64,000 nt of DNA from Deltaproteobacteria bacterium (GTDB lineage Bacteria > Desulfobacterota > Desulfuromonadia > Geobacterales > Geobacteraceae): the NCBI GenBank assembly GCA_009668975.1, contig SBEG01000004.1:124001-188000 (forward strand), given 5' to 3'. This document shows positions 54,758-64,000 of this stretch, in pieces (the stretch's first letter is position 1; every line of letters starts with the position of its first letter). The position numbers and the translations under genes are program-made. The notes beneath the pieces were generated by a model. The model had not been told where the DNA came from and searched no databases. It was given only the letters and a program-made list of their open reading frames with translations.

Positions 54758-54937
54758 AAATATTGCCTGATTCGTTTGTTGACTATTTTAGATAATAAAA
54801 TATTTTTTTCAAGCATTATTTTACCAGTTATTTTATTTATTTTACAGCAGACATATTTATTTATTTTGACAGGTTCCACATCATATATATCCAGATTTAA
54901 TAGCTCACATTTAAACAGGGGTCGTTTCAATTTCAAA

Positions 54938-54955
54938 ATTTGACCCACGTCAAAT
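54938..54955. promoter_or_regulatory. Palindromic operator ATTTGAC-CCAC-GTCAAAT upstream of the second hydE
   Basis: Perfect 7+7 palindrome 134 bases before ATG 55089; the best of the four copies in the window. Confidence 0.75.
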
Positions 54956-55088
54956 ACCTTAGTTATTTTATAGTACATCACTTTTTTTATACTTACATTT
55001 ACTTTATTTGTTTGGTATGGTTTAGACCATGAACAAGTTAAAACACCGAGAGCAGCGGACTGCTCTCGATTGCACGAGGAGGTTGCGC

Positions 55089-56147
55089 ATGAACAAAGTG
55101 GACATTGTAGAATGGCTTAAGTGCGAAGACGAAACCAAATTGGAACTTCTTTGGAAACAGGCGGACGAGGTCCGAGACAAGCATGTGGGAAATGCCGTGC
55201 ACCTGCGCGGACTTCTCGAGATTTCGAATATCTGTTCGAGGGAATGTCACTATTGCGGCATTCATGCGGGCAACGAAGAATTAGAACGTTACCGTATGCC
55301 GGAAGATGAAATTCTGGCCTGTGTAAATGAAGCGGTGAGCTACCGCTACGGCACGGTCGTGCTCCAGGCTGGTGAGGACTACGGCATAACAAGGGAGTGG
55401 TTGTCCGGGCTGATCAGGCGAATCAAAGCGGAAACGGACCTGGCCGTGACCCTGAGTCTTGGCGAACGGAGCGACGAAGACCTGGTGGCCTGGAAAGAGG
55501 CAGGCGCAGACCGCTACCTCCTCCGCTTCGAAACATCCAACCGTGAACTCTATAACCGTATCCATCCGCCGCTTCCCGGCGAAACCTCGGATCGCCTGGC
55601 CCTGCTGAAGAGGCTCCGGGAAATCGGCTATGAAATCGGCAGCGGCGTCATGATCGGAATTCCGGGCCAGACTTACGAGGACCTGGCCAACGACATCCTG
55701 ACCTTCAAGGAACTCAACCTGGACATGATCGGAGTCGGACCCTACATCGCCCACTCCGGCACCCCTCTCGGCAGAGACGACGCAAAACTGAAAGCGCCTG
55801 AGGGCGAACAGGTTCCGAACACCGAAGCCATGACCTACAAGGTTATTGCCCTGGCTAGAATCGCCTGCCCCAAGGCAAATATCCCCAGCACCAGCGCCCT
55901 GGCGACCCTGAACACGGCAACTGGTCGGGAACTGGGACTTGCCCGCGGCGCCAACATCGTTATGCCGAACCTGACGCCGAAAAAATACCGGGCCATGTAT
56001 GAAATCTATCCCGCCAAGGCCTGCATCGACGAAACAGCCGCCGATTGCCGTGCCTGCATGCATGGACGCATTCTGTCCATCGGCAGAGGAATCGGCTCAG
56101 GCCGTGGTGATTCACCCAACAAAACCAAACCGGATCAGGCAGCCTGA
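55089..56147 (+). CDS. hydE: Second, stand-alone HydE maturase
   Basis: 352 residues, closely similar to the HydE at 21695 along the whole length. Radical-SAM Cys are C49, C53, C56 (CSRECHYC). Unlike the operon copy it keeps C312, C320 and C323 (C-x7-C-x2-C), equivalent to the optional C-terminal cluster of Thermotoga HydE. GAGGAGG before ATG 55089 decides the start; an upstream ATG at 55029 lacks one. It is monocistronic, with its own terminator and palindromic operator. It could mature the sensory hydrogenase, serve different redox conditions, or be a backup copy. Confidence 0.93.
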   Translation: MNKVDIVEWLKCEDETKLELLWKQADEVRDKHVGNAVHLRGLLEISNICSRECHYCGIHAGNEELERYRMPEDEILACVNEAVSYRYGTVVLQAGEDYGITREWLSGLIRRIKAETDLAVTLSLGERSDEDLVAWKEAGADRYLLRFETSNRELYNRIHPPLPGETSDRLALLKRLREIGYEIGSGVMIGIPGQTYEDLANDILTFKELNLDMIGVGPYIAHSGTPLGRDDAKLKAPEGEQVPNTEAMTYKVIALARIACPKANIPSTSALATLNTATGRELGLARGANIVMPNLTPKKYRAMYEIYPAKACIDETAADCRACMHGRILSIGRGIGSGRGDSPNKTKPDQAA

Positions 56148-56168
56148 CAAATACCTTCCCCAGAAAAA

Positions 56169-56224
56169 CGGCAGTTGAAGACCAGCGCGACGCTCAACGC
56201 AGTAAACGCCAGCTTCAACTGCCG
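56169..56224 (+). terminator. Hairpin after the second hydE
   Basis: CGGCAGTTGAAG pairs perfectly with CTTCAACTGCCG; the T-rich tail is short (CTTCTT). Confidence 0.6.
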
Positions 56225-56275
56225 CTTCTTACCACAACTTCTTCCGTATAAAAAACGTAAATTCGCGATAACCAT

Positions 56276-56854
56276 TTATCTCAGCAACGAATTGGTGTAG
56301 GCATAAATCTCCGGCAGAAAAGCGCGAAAATCCCTCAGCAGAAGCTCACTCTTTTTCAACAACTCTCCAAAACCTTCCGCCAAGGGGTTCTGCCTGGCGA
56401 GCCGCTCGGACATCCGACGCAGGGCCGTTTCAATCCCGGCCGGTTCGCGGTAAGCAATCAGCCAGTGACGGGAAAACATCCGGGGCACCAGTTCCTGCAG
56501 GCGAGGCGGCAGCTGATCCTCGAAGCGGGCCAGAGTTTGATGAGAATTGCCAAGGAACTCTTCGAGGCTGAGCGGAGAATAGTCATTCCAGTTACGGGCC
56601 AGAAAATGATCATAAAAAATGTCCACCAGCACCGCCCGAAAATGGCCATAGCGGAGATCGATACAGTGCTTGCTCCGCAAAAAGTGCTCGTTGCCGGCGG
56701 CAAAAGAGTCGATTTTTCGGTGGATCTTGAGACCTCGGCGGATGCCGGGAGGAAAGCGTTCGTCAAGGCGTCCTTTGACGAAATCCCCCATCAGGTTGCC
56801 CACAAGTATTTCGGGATCGTTGCCCGACAGGAACAGATGCATCAGATGATTCAT
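56276..56854 (-). CDS. acpH: Acyl carrier protein phosphodiesterase (AcpH-like)
   Basis: 192 residues. MNHLMHLFLSGNDPE, GNLMGDFVKG, KIHRKIDSFA and YDHFLARNW match the HD-like AcpH family that removes 4'-phosphopantetheine from ACP. Its ATG overlaps the stop of the preceding MBL-fold gene by four bases, so translation is coupled. A functional link between ACP turnover and the neighbour is not evident. Confidence 0.88.
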   Translation of the reverse strand: MNHLMHLFLSGNDPEILVGNLMGDFVKGRLDERFPPGIRRGLKIHRKIDSFAAGNEHFLRSKHCIDLRYGHFRAVLVDIFYDHFLARNWNDYSPLSLEEFLGNSHQTLARFEDQLPPRLQELVPRMFSRHWLIAYREPAGIETALRRMSERLARQNPLAEGFGELLKKSELLLRDFRAFLPEIYAYTNSLLR

Positions 56855-57570
56855 AGGGTAGCCGCGTACATCTCCGACAGATCCCGCAGGGCACTCTCAC
56901 CATCCCCCTTGAACGAAGAACCGTGCATGATGGCAAGCAGCTTCGGCCTCAGCTCGGCCAGCGCCCGCAGCGTATCTCTGGTCAGACCGGTGTAGACAAG
57001 TGGCTGCCGCAATGATCCTGCCTCATAGTCAAGCAGGGCCTGCCGGGCCGGACTGACCAGATCCTCTTCCGAAAGCGGAGCACCATTACCTTTCTGAAGG
57101 AAAAGATCGGAGCAGAACAGAACCGACTCGGTCTCTTCCAGGAGCAGACTGGCATCCCATGCATGGGGCACATGAGGCGTCTCCAGCAGCCTGAAGCGAT
57201 AGCTGCCGGTGGTGAGAATCTCGTCGGCTGCCAGCACCCGCCCCTTTCGAAGTGCAAAATCATTGATGTTGACAATTGCGCCAATTGTTCCGCTGATGAA
57301 TTGCGCCTGGGGCGCCTGGGACAGCCATTCATTCAGCGAACCGCACTCATCCGCTTCAAAATGGCTGAAACCGATCCAGCGGATGCAGGAGGGCTCCACG
57401 ATTTTTGCAACGGCCTCCCGCACCAGGGGAAACAGCTTCCGCATGCCGGTATGGTAGAGGAGCACTTCATCGTCAACGACGAGAAACTGATTGAATTGGA
57501 GATCATAACTGGGAACGTAGGTTGCGATCCGGTAGAAATTTGGAGCAATTTCGTCAATCATGGTTCTCAT
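56851..57570 (-). CDS. Flavodiiron-like metallo-beta-lactamase protein without flavodoxin domain
   Basis: 239 residues from ATG 57570, with GGAGGG eight bases upstream. The metallo-beta-lactamase core shows the diiron ligand set of flavodiiron proteins: HFEADE (HxExD), HVPHAWD, CSDLF and MHGSS. The C-terminal flavodoxin domain that supplies electrons in O2/NO reductases is absent. Such short proteins resemble ODP-type diiron sensors of O2 or NO. It is encoded upstream of and coupled to acpH. Sensor versus enzyme cannot be decided from sequence. Confidence 0.82.
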   Translation of the reverse strand: MRTMIDEIAPNFYRIATYVPSYDLQFNQFLVVDDEVLLYHTGMRKLFPLVREAVAKIVEPSCIRWIGFSHFEADECGSLNEWLSQAPQAQFISGTIGAIVNINDFALRKGRVLAADEILTTGSYRFRLLETPHVPHAWDASLLLEETESVLFCSDLFLQKGNGAPLSEEDLVSPARQALLDYEAGSLRQPLVYTGLTRDTLRALAELRPKLLAIMHGSSFKGDGESALRDLSEMYAATL

Positions 57571-57826
57571 GGCACGTGCCCTCCGAAATGCGGAATCAGA
57601 CTCCTGAAACATACAGGAAGTAAACCATAAAAACAGGAAACCGCAAAAAAGAGTCCCCGCATCAAGCCGGCAACAGTACCGGTCCAGCTATTGCCGATCT
57701 GTCACAGCCTGTTATGCTTTCAGCAAATATTTTCCAAACTGCTTACCGCGCCTGAATATCTGTCGGGGGTTGGATGTTGAATTGAAGGCAGGTACTGCCG
57801 CTACGACAGTAAGATGGGAGTCGTCC

Positions 57827-58777
57827 ATGAATAACCCCTTGCAGCTGTGTTACCCGGTCAAAACTCTCACCGGCAGGGAACTTCTTCCCGCCGGCGCCTA
57901 CCTGTCCCGGGACACGATGAAGGAACTGATCCACCTGGCCGGCAGGGAAACATACCCTGCAAGGAAACTCATGGAATTCGCTGCGGTCGCTGCAGACCTA
58001 CAGTGCATTTGCAACAAACAGCCTTACTGCCGGATATTTTCCGATCCGGTACGCCAGAAGGAACTGTTAAAAACCATGCAGCAGGTAGAATTCACTCAAC
58101 CCCTGCTGGATATCTATGGCTTCTTCAAAGCCTGCGATCCCTATACCTACCGCCATATTCTGACGGTCTTCGCCCTGACATTGTTGCTCGCCCAGGACCT
58201 TATCAACGACCGGGAAGAACTGGCCCGAGCCGTGGCCGCGGCGCCTACCCATGATTTCGGCAAGATCTGCGTGCCCGTGGCGGTCTGCAAAAAAACAACA
58301 CCTTTGAACTTGCGAGAACAGGCACTGCTCAGCCATCATGCCGCAGCAGGGTACGTTCTGCTGAGCTTTTACCTGAAAGAAGCCGAGCACCCGGCAGCAA
58401 CAACCGCGCGGGATCATCATGAACGGCGTGACGGCAGCGGGTATCCACGCCAGATCACCCTCAGGAACAGGGTGGTGGAAATCGTTGCGGTCGGGGACGT
58501 ATTTGACGCCCTCATCTCCAGCCGACCCTATCGGCCCCAGTCGTACGACCTTCGAACGGCCCTGGAGGAACTTAGTCTCCAGGCCAGGAGCGGAGCAATC
58601 AGTGAAGACGTGGTAAACACATTGATCAGTTACAACCGGGAGAACCACCCATGCCACACGGCATGCAGATTCTCCCACGAACTGCGCGGCACCCCGCCGC
58701 CGGGCAATCACTATCAGGGGATCACACCCTGCCGGTATGAGCCCGCGGATATTCAGGAAGAAAAACCAGGTGTTTAA
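57827..58777 (+). CDS. HD-GYP-like phosphohydrolase
   Basis: 316 residues from ATG 57827, with GGGAG seven bases upstream. The C-terminal half carries YRHILTVFALTLLLA, THDFGKICVP (HD) and HHERRDGSGYP (GYP-type loop, reading SGYP), then GDVFDALISSRPYRP. The first ~90 residues (VKTLTGRELLPAGAYLS) are a small N-terminal domain. HD-GYP proteins degrade cyclic di-GMP or related dinucleotides; metal ligands seem conserved. No sensor domain is attached. Confidence 0.88.
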   Translation: MNNPLQLCYPVKTLTGRELLPAGAYLSRDTMKELIHLAGRETYPARKLMEFAAVAADLQCICNKQPYCRIFSDPVRQKELLKTMQQVEFTQPLLDIYGFFKACDPYTYRHILTVFALTLLLAQDLINDREELARAVAAAPTHDFGKICVPVAVCKKTTPLNLREQALLSHHAAAGYVLLSFYLKEAEHPAATTARDHHERRDGSGYPRQITLRNRVVEIVAVGDVFDALISSRPYRPQSYDLRTALEELSLQARSGAISEDVVNTLISYNRENHPCHTACRFSHELRGTPPPGNHYQGITPCRYEPADIQEEKPGV

Positions 58778-59310
58778 TATTTCAACAAAAATACAGCCGC
58801 AACATCCCCGGTTACTCAAACTTCCTCCCGCAGGAATCTCTGTCAAGATCTTCTTCAAACCTCTCAATGGCACAGCAGGACAGAACCTTCCCGCAAAAAA
58901 AATCAGAAATACGAATTCACGTCATTCAAGTTTTCGCAGGAATAACAAGTTGTTACGAGAGTATCAAGATATTTTTTGCGTCCCAGAGGGACAGAATGAC
59001 GGTAACCGCGGAATTCATTTCCCGGTCAATTCAATTAAAACCATTCTGTCACGTACGTGACGGAGGAAATTGGTCATATAATCCGGGGGTTGAATCCCCC
59101 GGCTACGATCTGGCGCCCCTAATGGGGCTTTAAAACAAAGTGCTAATATCTAACCGGTCAACACTGGGGCAAAATGGGGCTGATTTCACTATCTGGTTGA
59201 ATTTTCCTCGAACTCCCACTATACTTCCCCCGCCTCGTAACAGATTGGTAACGCTTCGCCTGCCTGGTGCATCGAAGCAACTGAGTCGCAAGCCGGTTAT
59301 GGAGTTACCC
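58778..59310. other. Intergenic region with operator-like palindrome and two hairpins
   Basis: GTCACGTACGTGAC at 59048-59061 is a perfect 14 bp palindrome. CCGGGGG/CCCCCGG (59083-59102) and GCCCC/GGGGC (59115-59128, followed by TTTAAA) are hairpins that may terminate transcription from the HD-GYP gene or regulate the kinase gene. No gene is supported here. Confidence 0.5.
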
Positions 59311-60843
59311 ATGTTTTCTTACAGGCAGGAGTTCAACAAGACCACTATCGTTCTCGGGGTAGCGGCCCTGACGGCGCTCCTGCTGGTAGGTCGCGTCAAC
59401 TTCCCCTTCTTTCACATCATCGTCGAACTTTTCTCGATTGTTGTTGCCTGCGGCATATTCACCATCTCCTGGCACACCCGGCACCTCCATGAAAACAGTT
59501 TTATCACTTTTCTCGGCGTATCTTCGCTATCCGTCGCAATCATCGATCTGCTCCATGCGCTCACGTACGAAGGCCTTACTGTCATACCCCAGAGCGGTGC
59601 CCCGGTAGCAACCCAACTCTGGATCGCCGGCCGTTTTTTACAGGCCACCGCCATCCTGCTGGCATTTTTATTCCTCCAGCGCAGGTTGCGTGAAACCCCC
59701 CTGCTTGTGACATTTTTATCCGTGGCCACTCTCCTGGTCAGCACTATTTTCGTCTGGAAAATATTCCCGGACTGTTACGTGGAAGGTTCCGGCCTGACAC
59801 GCTTCAAGATTTTAAGTGAATACTTGATCATCTCCATGTTTGCTGTCGCGCTTTTCCTCCTGCGCCGGAGGTGGAAATCTTTCGATTCCCATGTAGCCCA
59901 TTATCTTGCGGCATCCTTCGGCTTTTTCATGATATCAGAACTGACGTTCACCAGCTATGTCGGCGTGTTCGACTGGACCAACCAGATCGGTCACATCCTC
60001 AAGGTTACCGGGTATTATTGTCTCTACCGGGGCGTGGTTGTGATCGGCCTTACCCGTCCGTACGACCTTCTTTTCAGAAGGCTCAAGGACATCAACACGA
60101 CCCTTGAGGAACGGGTGCGGAAAGAGGTGGAAAGAAACCGGGAGAAGGATGCACTGCTGGTTCAAAAAGACCGTCAGGCTGCCCTGGGTGAAATGACCGG
60201 CAACATAGCTCACCAATGGCGACAGCCGCTGAATGCCATATCCATCATCGTTCAGGACCTGGCCATGCAGGAAAGCGCAGGCAGTCTAAACAAAGAGCAC
60301 CTGAGGGAATCGATCTCCAGGATCGATGACCTGACACGGCACATGGCACAGACCATCAACGACTTCAGAGAACTCTACCAGCTTAACAAGGAGAAAGAAC
60401 CCTTCAGCCTCAGCCAAAAAGTACGGCAGTTGCTTGCTCTGGTGGAAGGCAGTCTTCGCGAACAGGGCATTTCGGTCAACGTGTCAGCAAGCGAGGAAGT
60501 ACTTGCCCTTGGTTTCCCGAATCAATTTGCCCAGGTTGTCCTCAACCTGCTGAACAACTCCCGGGATGCTTTGGTTGAAAGGAAAGTACCGAATCCGACG
60601 ATTTGGATCGAAATTTCCAATGACGGAACGTCCCCGCTGGTTACGATCAAAGACAATGCCGGCGGGATACCGGCGGACATCATCCACCGGGTTTTCGACC
60701 CCTATTTTACCACCAGGGAGGAAGGCACCGGGATCGGCCTCTCTATGTCCAGAACCATCATCGAACAGAACATGTCGGGCCGCCTTACGGTACGAAACGA
60801 GAAAGAAGGTGCTGTATTCAGTCTCGAACTCTGTCCGGCCTGA
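59311..60843 (+). CDS. Membrane sensor histidine kinase with MASE3 domain
   Basis: 510 residues from ATG 59311 (GGAG upstream). Residues ~10-265 hold seven to eight membrane segments of the MASE3 sensor type (SVAIIDLLHALTYEGL, LWIAGRFLQATAILLAF). A coiled linker (LEERVRKEVERNREKD) leads to the HisKA dimerisation helix with GNIAHQWRQPLNAI (phospho-His) and a HATPase domain with NLLNNSRDAL, KDNAGGIP and GTGIGLSMSR. The partner regulator is not obvious; the receiver genes nearby are in separate units. The ligand of MASE3 domains is unknown. Confidence 0.9.
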   Translation: MFSYRQEFNKTTIVLGVAALTALLLVGRVNFPFFHIIVELFSIVVACGIFTISWHTRHLHENSFITFLGVSSLSVAIIDLLHALTYEGLTVIPQSGAPVATQLWIAGRFLQATAILLAFLFLQRRLRETPLLVTFLSVATLLVSTIFVWKIFPDCYVEGSGLTRFKILSEYLIISMFAVALFLLRRRWKSFDSHVAHYLAASFGFFMISELTFTSYVGVFDWTNQIGHILKVTGYYCLYRGVVVIGLTRPYDLLFRRLKDINTTLEERVRKEVERNREKDALLVQKDRQAALGEMTGNIAHQWRQPLNAISIIVQDLAMQESAGSLNKEHLRESISRIDDLTRHMAQTINDFRELYQLNKEKEPFSLSQKVRQLLALVEGSLREQGISVNVSASEEVLALGFPNQFAQVVLNLLNNSRDALVERKVPNPTIWIEISNDGTSPLVTIKDNAGGIPADIIHRVFDPYFTTREEGTGIGLSMSRTIIEQNMSGRLTVRNEKEGAVFSLELCPA

Positions 60844-60947
60844 TCTGAAAAACCGTCAGAAACACGGTCGAACCATACCCCACAGTTCTGCCCTATCCCC
60901 AACTGCCTGCAATCCACTCCAAACTCACCTGCATTTTCCCGGCGAAG

Positions 60948-63101
60948 TCACACACCAATATCCTCGGCATCCTGGTCAAGCACTTCACGAATGGACCGGA
61001 GCAAGGCATTCGGGGAAACCGGTTTTGATACATAGGAGTACTGATTTTTCAGCAGACCGCGATCCTTGATGAAGTCAGCCGGATAGCCGCTCATAAAAAG
61101 GACCTTGATATCGGGTCGCAGGCTCCTTGTTGCATCAAGCACATCAATGCCGCTCTTTTTCGGCATGATGATGTCAAGCAGGAGGAGATCGATGTTTTTC
61201 GGCGATTCACAAAATTTTGCTATCGCCTCCTCGCCATTTTGCGTGGCGATTACCGTATACCCCCAGGCGTTCAGGGTAAGCTGAATGACGTCGAGCAACT
61301 CGCGATTGTCCTCGGCCACCAGGATTGTTTCCAATCCTCCTTCCGAATTCTTGTACTGAGCCGACTCCAGGGATTTTTCCCAGCAGCGCGCCAACGGCAG
61401 GTACACCTGAAAAGTGGTGCCCGTTCCCATGTCGCTGTACACCCTCACATAACCATCGTGCCGCTGCAGAATACCATAGACGACGGACAGGCCCAGACCG
61501 GTACCACGGCCCACTTCCTTGGTGGTGAAAAACGGTTCGAAGATCCGCTGACGGGTGTCCGAAGTCATACCGGTCCCGGTGTCAGATACCGTAATGACCG
61601 CATAATTGCCCGGGCTGCCAAAGCCGTGCATGGCGACAAACACATCATCCATCCGCAGGAGAGAGGTGGCGATGGAAAAAGTGCCGCCCCCCGGCATCGC
61701 ATCTCGTGCATTGGTAGCCAGATTCATCAGCACCTGCTCGATTTGAACCGGATCGGCAACCACCGGCAGTTCTTCCGCACACGGCTGGAAGCGGAACTCC
61801 AGGTCTTCGCCGATCAGGCGGGACAGCATTTTCTTTGAGGTCGCGATAAGCTTGTTCAAATCCAGGCGACTCTTTTCGGAAATATCCTGGCGACAGAAAG
61901 CCAGCAAACGACGGATAATGGAAGCGGCTTTTTCACAGGAGGAAATAATCTCTTCCGCGTAGTGCCGTCGCGGGTCATCTGCCGCGCTTTTCATCATCAG
62001 CAGATGGCCAAAGCCGATAATTGCGGTCAGAATATTGTTGAAATCGTGTGCCACCCCGCCCGCCAACTGCCCGACGACCTCCATCTTCTGGGACTGGATG
62101 AGCTGGGCCTGCAGTTTTTCCCGCTCCGCTTCCGCCCGTTTGCGTCCGGTGATATCAAGGGCGGTAAAAATGACCCCTTTCGCATGATCAGTGGGGTCTA
62201 TCGGCGTTGAGGAGAGGATGATATTGATCATCGTCCCGTCCTTCTTCTTCCAGATGGTCTCTACGCTACCGGTTCCTTTCTCGGCTATCTGCTGATACTT
62301 CTCGCGACCTACCTTCGCGAACTCTTCCGGCGTGGCATAGAGCAGCACAGAGCTTTTACCGATCAGTTCTTCTCGTGCATAGCCGGTCATTTCACAAACC
62401 CGGGGGTTCACATCAACCAGCACCCTGTCGCAGACAACACCGATCCCGGTCGGAGCGACACGAAAAATGCTCCGCATCCTGCCCTCACTCTCACGCAGAG
62501 CTTCTTCGCCCTTTTTCCGTGCCTCGATCTCCTCTTTCAACTCACCGAGAAGGTTCAGTGCGGAGTTCTGGCTCATCTGCAAGCGCTTGTTCGCCTCCCG
62601 CAACTCAGCTTCCATGCCACGCCGCCTGACCAGTTCCTGCTCCAACTCGCTGGTGCGTTCCCCCACCAGGGCGGCCAGCCGTTCCTGCTCCTGTCGCTTC
62701 AGCACATTCGCCTCTTTGATCTTGGCCATGGCGCGGATTTGGGCCGTCAACTCGGTCTCGTCGAGGGGTTTTGCCAGAAAACCTTCCGCGCCCGCCTCCA
62801 GGGCCATGATCCGGCTTTTCCGGTCCGTTTTCAGGGCGGTGAGGAAAACCACCGGGATGTGCCAGAGTTTTTCGTCCCCCTTCAAGCGCCGGCACACTTC
62901 AAAACCATCCATTTCCGGCATGACGATATCAAGCAGGATGACATCCGGATCTTCGGCGCACGCCAGCTCAAGCCCCTCGGGTCCATTCAGGGCGGTCAGC
63001 ACCCTGGCATGGGGTAGAATATCCGCCACCACGGCTTTCAGAGAAGTCAGGTTGTCGCGGTTATCGTCTATGGCCAAAAGCTTCAAATTGCTATTTCCCA
63101 T
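60948..63101 (-). CDS. Hybrid sensor kinase REC-PAS-HisKA-HATPase-REC
   Basis: 717 residues from ATG 63101 (GGGAGG upstream; overlaps the previous gene by 11 bases). N-terminal REC (AIDDNRDN, phospho-Asp in LLDIVMPEMDG), coiled coil (~145-215), PAS domain (~230-340), HisKA with GGVAHDFNNILTAI, HATPase (NARDAMPGGG, DTGTGMTSD, GTGLGLSVVYG) and a C-terminal REC (AEDNREL, LLDIIMPKKSG). Soluble, no membrane segment. The coupled upstream gene encodes a kinase with two more receivers, so they likely form a phosphorelay. Confidence 0.92.
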   Translation of the reverse strand: MGNSNLKLLAIDDNRDNLTSLKAVVADILPHARVLTALNGPEGLELACAEDPDVILLDIVMPEMDGFEVCRRLKGDEKLWHIPVVFLTALKTDRKSRIMALEAGAEGFLAKPLDETELTAQIRAMAKIKEANVLKRQEQERLAALVGERTSELEQELVRRRGMEAELREANKRLQMSQNSALNLLGELKEEIEARKKGEEALRESEGRMRSIFRVAPTGIGVVCDRVLVDVNPRVCEMTGYAREELIGKSSVLLYATPEEFAKVGREKYQQIAEKGTGSVETIWKKKDGTMINIILSSTPIDPTDHAKGVIFTALDITGRKRAEAEREKLQAQLIQSQKMEVVGQLAGGVAHDFNNILTAIIGFGHLLMMKSAADDPRRHYAEEIISSCEKAASIIRRLLAFCRQDISEKSRLDLNKLIATSKKMLSRLIGEDLEFRFQPCAEELPVVADPVQIEQVLMNLATNARDAMPGGGTFSIATSLLRMDDVFVAMHGFGSPGNYAVITVSDTGTGMTSDTRQRIFEPFFTTKEVGRGTGLGLSVVYGILQRHDGYVRVYSDMGTGTTFQVYLPLARCWEKSLESAQYKNSEGGLETILVAEDNRELLDVIQLTLNAWGYTVIATQNGEEAIAKFCESPKNIDLLLLDIIMPKKSGIDVLDATRSLRPDIKVLFMSGYPADFIKDRGLLKNQYSYVSKPVSPNALLRSIREVLDQDAEDIGV

Positions 63102-64000
63102 CGAGGGCCTCCCGGATGGTCTGGTGAAACAGGTCCGCATCAATAGGCTTGGAAAGGTAGCCGTCGAAGCCGCGGGAGAGTATTTCCTCCCGGTCGCCGG
63201 TCATGGCTCTTGCCGTCAAAGCGATAACAGGCGTGGGACACAGTGTCGCATCCGCTCTGATTTCTTCGAGGGCAGCAAAGCCGTCGGTACGCGGCAGCGA
63301 AATATCCATCAGAATAAGGTCCGGCAGATGGGCCCTGGCCTGCTCGACACCGGTCCGGCCGTCAAACGCCTCGACAACCGTGCAGGACTCCGTCAACAGC
63401 GCTCTGACCGTCTTCATGTTATCGGGATTATCTTCCACCACCAGAATCACCGGTTTGGCATCAAGCAGCTTTACCGCTGTTTTACCTTCCGTCGCGGCTG
63501 GTTTTTCCGGGCTCTTCGCTGCCATCCTCGCTACCGTTGCCAGAAGTTCCTGCTTGCACACATCGCCTTTCTGGATCAGCTGGTGAATGCCGTTTCCTTT
63601 CAGGAGTTGCAACTCTTCCTTTGTCACATGCTTGGCGGTCAGGATCAGCACCGGCAACCGCCCGGTCTCTTCCCGGCCGCGGACCTTCTGGATAACCTCG
63701 AATCCGTCCACTTCCGGCATCATCAGGTCGAGAATCATGGCATCGGGCACGGCCTGTTCTATCCTCTCCAGCGCCTCTTTGCCATCCCGGGCCACGGAAA
63801 CAAGGTAACCCTGCTCGGAAAGGATATCCGTTATCTGAATCACGGCTGGCTCACTGTCTTCAACCAGCAGAATGCGGGTGCCATTTTGCGGAGAAGGCGC
63901 AGGGCTGGTGGAATGCAAGGTAACCTCTGGCCGCCACTCGTCACCTGGCAACATCTCCGAGGCTACCGGCAATGTGATGGTAAATGTCGACCCCTGCCCG
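63091..64000 (-). CDS. Hybrid histidine kinase, C-terminal part HATPase end-REC-REC (5' partial)
   Basis: Open to the window edge: the first visible residues GQGSTFTITLPVASEM are the end of a HATPase domain, so the ATG at 63972 is internal. Two receivers follow: REC1 (LVEDSEPA, LDLMMPEVDG, LTAK) and REC2 (VVEDNPDN, LMDISLPRTDG, LTARAM, YLSKPID). The sensor and HisKA domains lie beyond position 64000. Overlap with the downstream kinase gene indicates one operon. Confidence 0.9.
   Translation of the reverse strand, partial: GQGSTFTITLPVASEMLPGDEWRPEVTLHSTSPAPSPQNGTRILLVEDSEPAVIQITDILSEQGYLVSVARDGKEALERIEQAVPDAMILDLMMPEVDGFEVIQKVRGREETGRLPVLILTAKHVTKEELQLLKGNGIHQLIQKGDVCKQELLATVARMAAKSPEKPAATEGKTAVKLLDAKPVILVVEDNPDNMKTVRALLTESCTVVEAFDGRTGVEQARAHLPDLILMDISLPRTDGFAALEEIRADATLCPTPVIALTARAMTGDREEILSRGFDGYLSKPIDADLFHQTIREALDGK

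Noticed and set aside
54658..54981. Minus-strand frame upstream of metI
   Set aside because: It overlaps the SAM-I riboswitch and the palindromic operator and has no RBS.

Overview
The window looks like the chromosome of an anaerobic deltaproteobacterium of the Desulfuromonadota type (Geobacter/Pelobacter-like). The evidence is the mix of multihaem cytochromes (NrfH/NrfA), a selenocysteine formate dehydrogenase with NuoEF-like partners, an Hnd-type [FeFe] hydrogenase, a Rex regulator, many REC/HD-GYP/PAS proteins and a roughly 119 bp inverted-repeat-bounded repeat of a kind I associate with Geobacter. This assignment is an inference from gene content; there is no rRNA gene in the window.

Layout. 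1-2 kb: the 3' end of a GspE/PilB-type ATPase, a stand-alone receiver protein and a polysaccharide deacetylase. 2-12.5 kb (minus strand): a formate/CO2 block made of an FdhD-MobA fusion, a Cam-type carbonic anhydrase, an OFA-family (formate/oxalate) transporter, selenoprotein FdhA (the TGA at 7406-7408 is recoded, with a SECIS hairpin right after it), a truncated FdhA/NuoG-like Fe-S protein, and NuoF- and NuoE-like subunits. 13-17 kb (minus): a sensing block of Rex, a thioredoxin-like ferredoxin, a sensory [FeFe] hydrogenase with a PAS domain (HydS/HfsB-like) and a SpoIIE/PP2C phosphatase. 17.1-17.5 kb: an apparent sigma-54-driven small RNA on the plus strand. 17.5-22.7 kb (minus): the maturation operon hydE-hydG-aspA-hydF. 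23.3-27.5 kb (minus): hndA-hndB-hndC-hndD. 28.5-36.2 kb: a nitrite/NO-stress-looking block with an HPP-family protein, NDH-2, a two-cluster ferredoxin protein, a NapH-like membrane Fe-S protein, NrfA and NrfH. 36.6-40.3 kb: a Mn2+ (yybP-ykoY) riboswitch in front of htpX-PGPGW-terC, a frameshifted small gene and a ZIP transporter. 40.5-51.6 kb: housekeeping genes (tRNA-Cys, NfeD/SPFH pair, rluB, accA, dnaE, HIT, tlyA, tRNA-Leu) plus two DUF4124 paralogues. 52-54.8 kb: a SAM-I riboswitch with metI-metC. 55-56 kb: a second hydE. 56-64 kb: AcpH, a diiron/MBL protein, an HD-GYP-like protein and three sensor kinases, the last cut by the window edge.

How it fits together. The NAD-linked formate dehydrogenase and the Hnd hydrogenase share NuoE/NuoF-type NADH modules, so formate, H2 and NAD(H)/ferredoxin pools can be interconverted. 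Rex (NADH/NAD+) and HydS plus phosphatase (probably H2) sit between the two enzyme systems and look like their sensors. A palindrome TTGAC-N4-GTCAA occurs in good form upstream of four transcription units (both hydE loci, the HPP/NDH-2 divergent region and nrfHA), which suggests that one CRP/FNR-family regulator (HcpR-like) links hydrogenase maturation with nitrite reduction.
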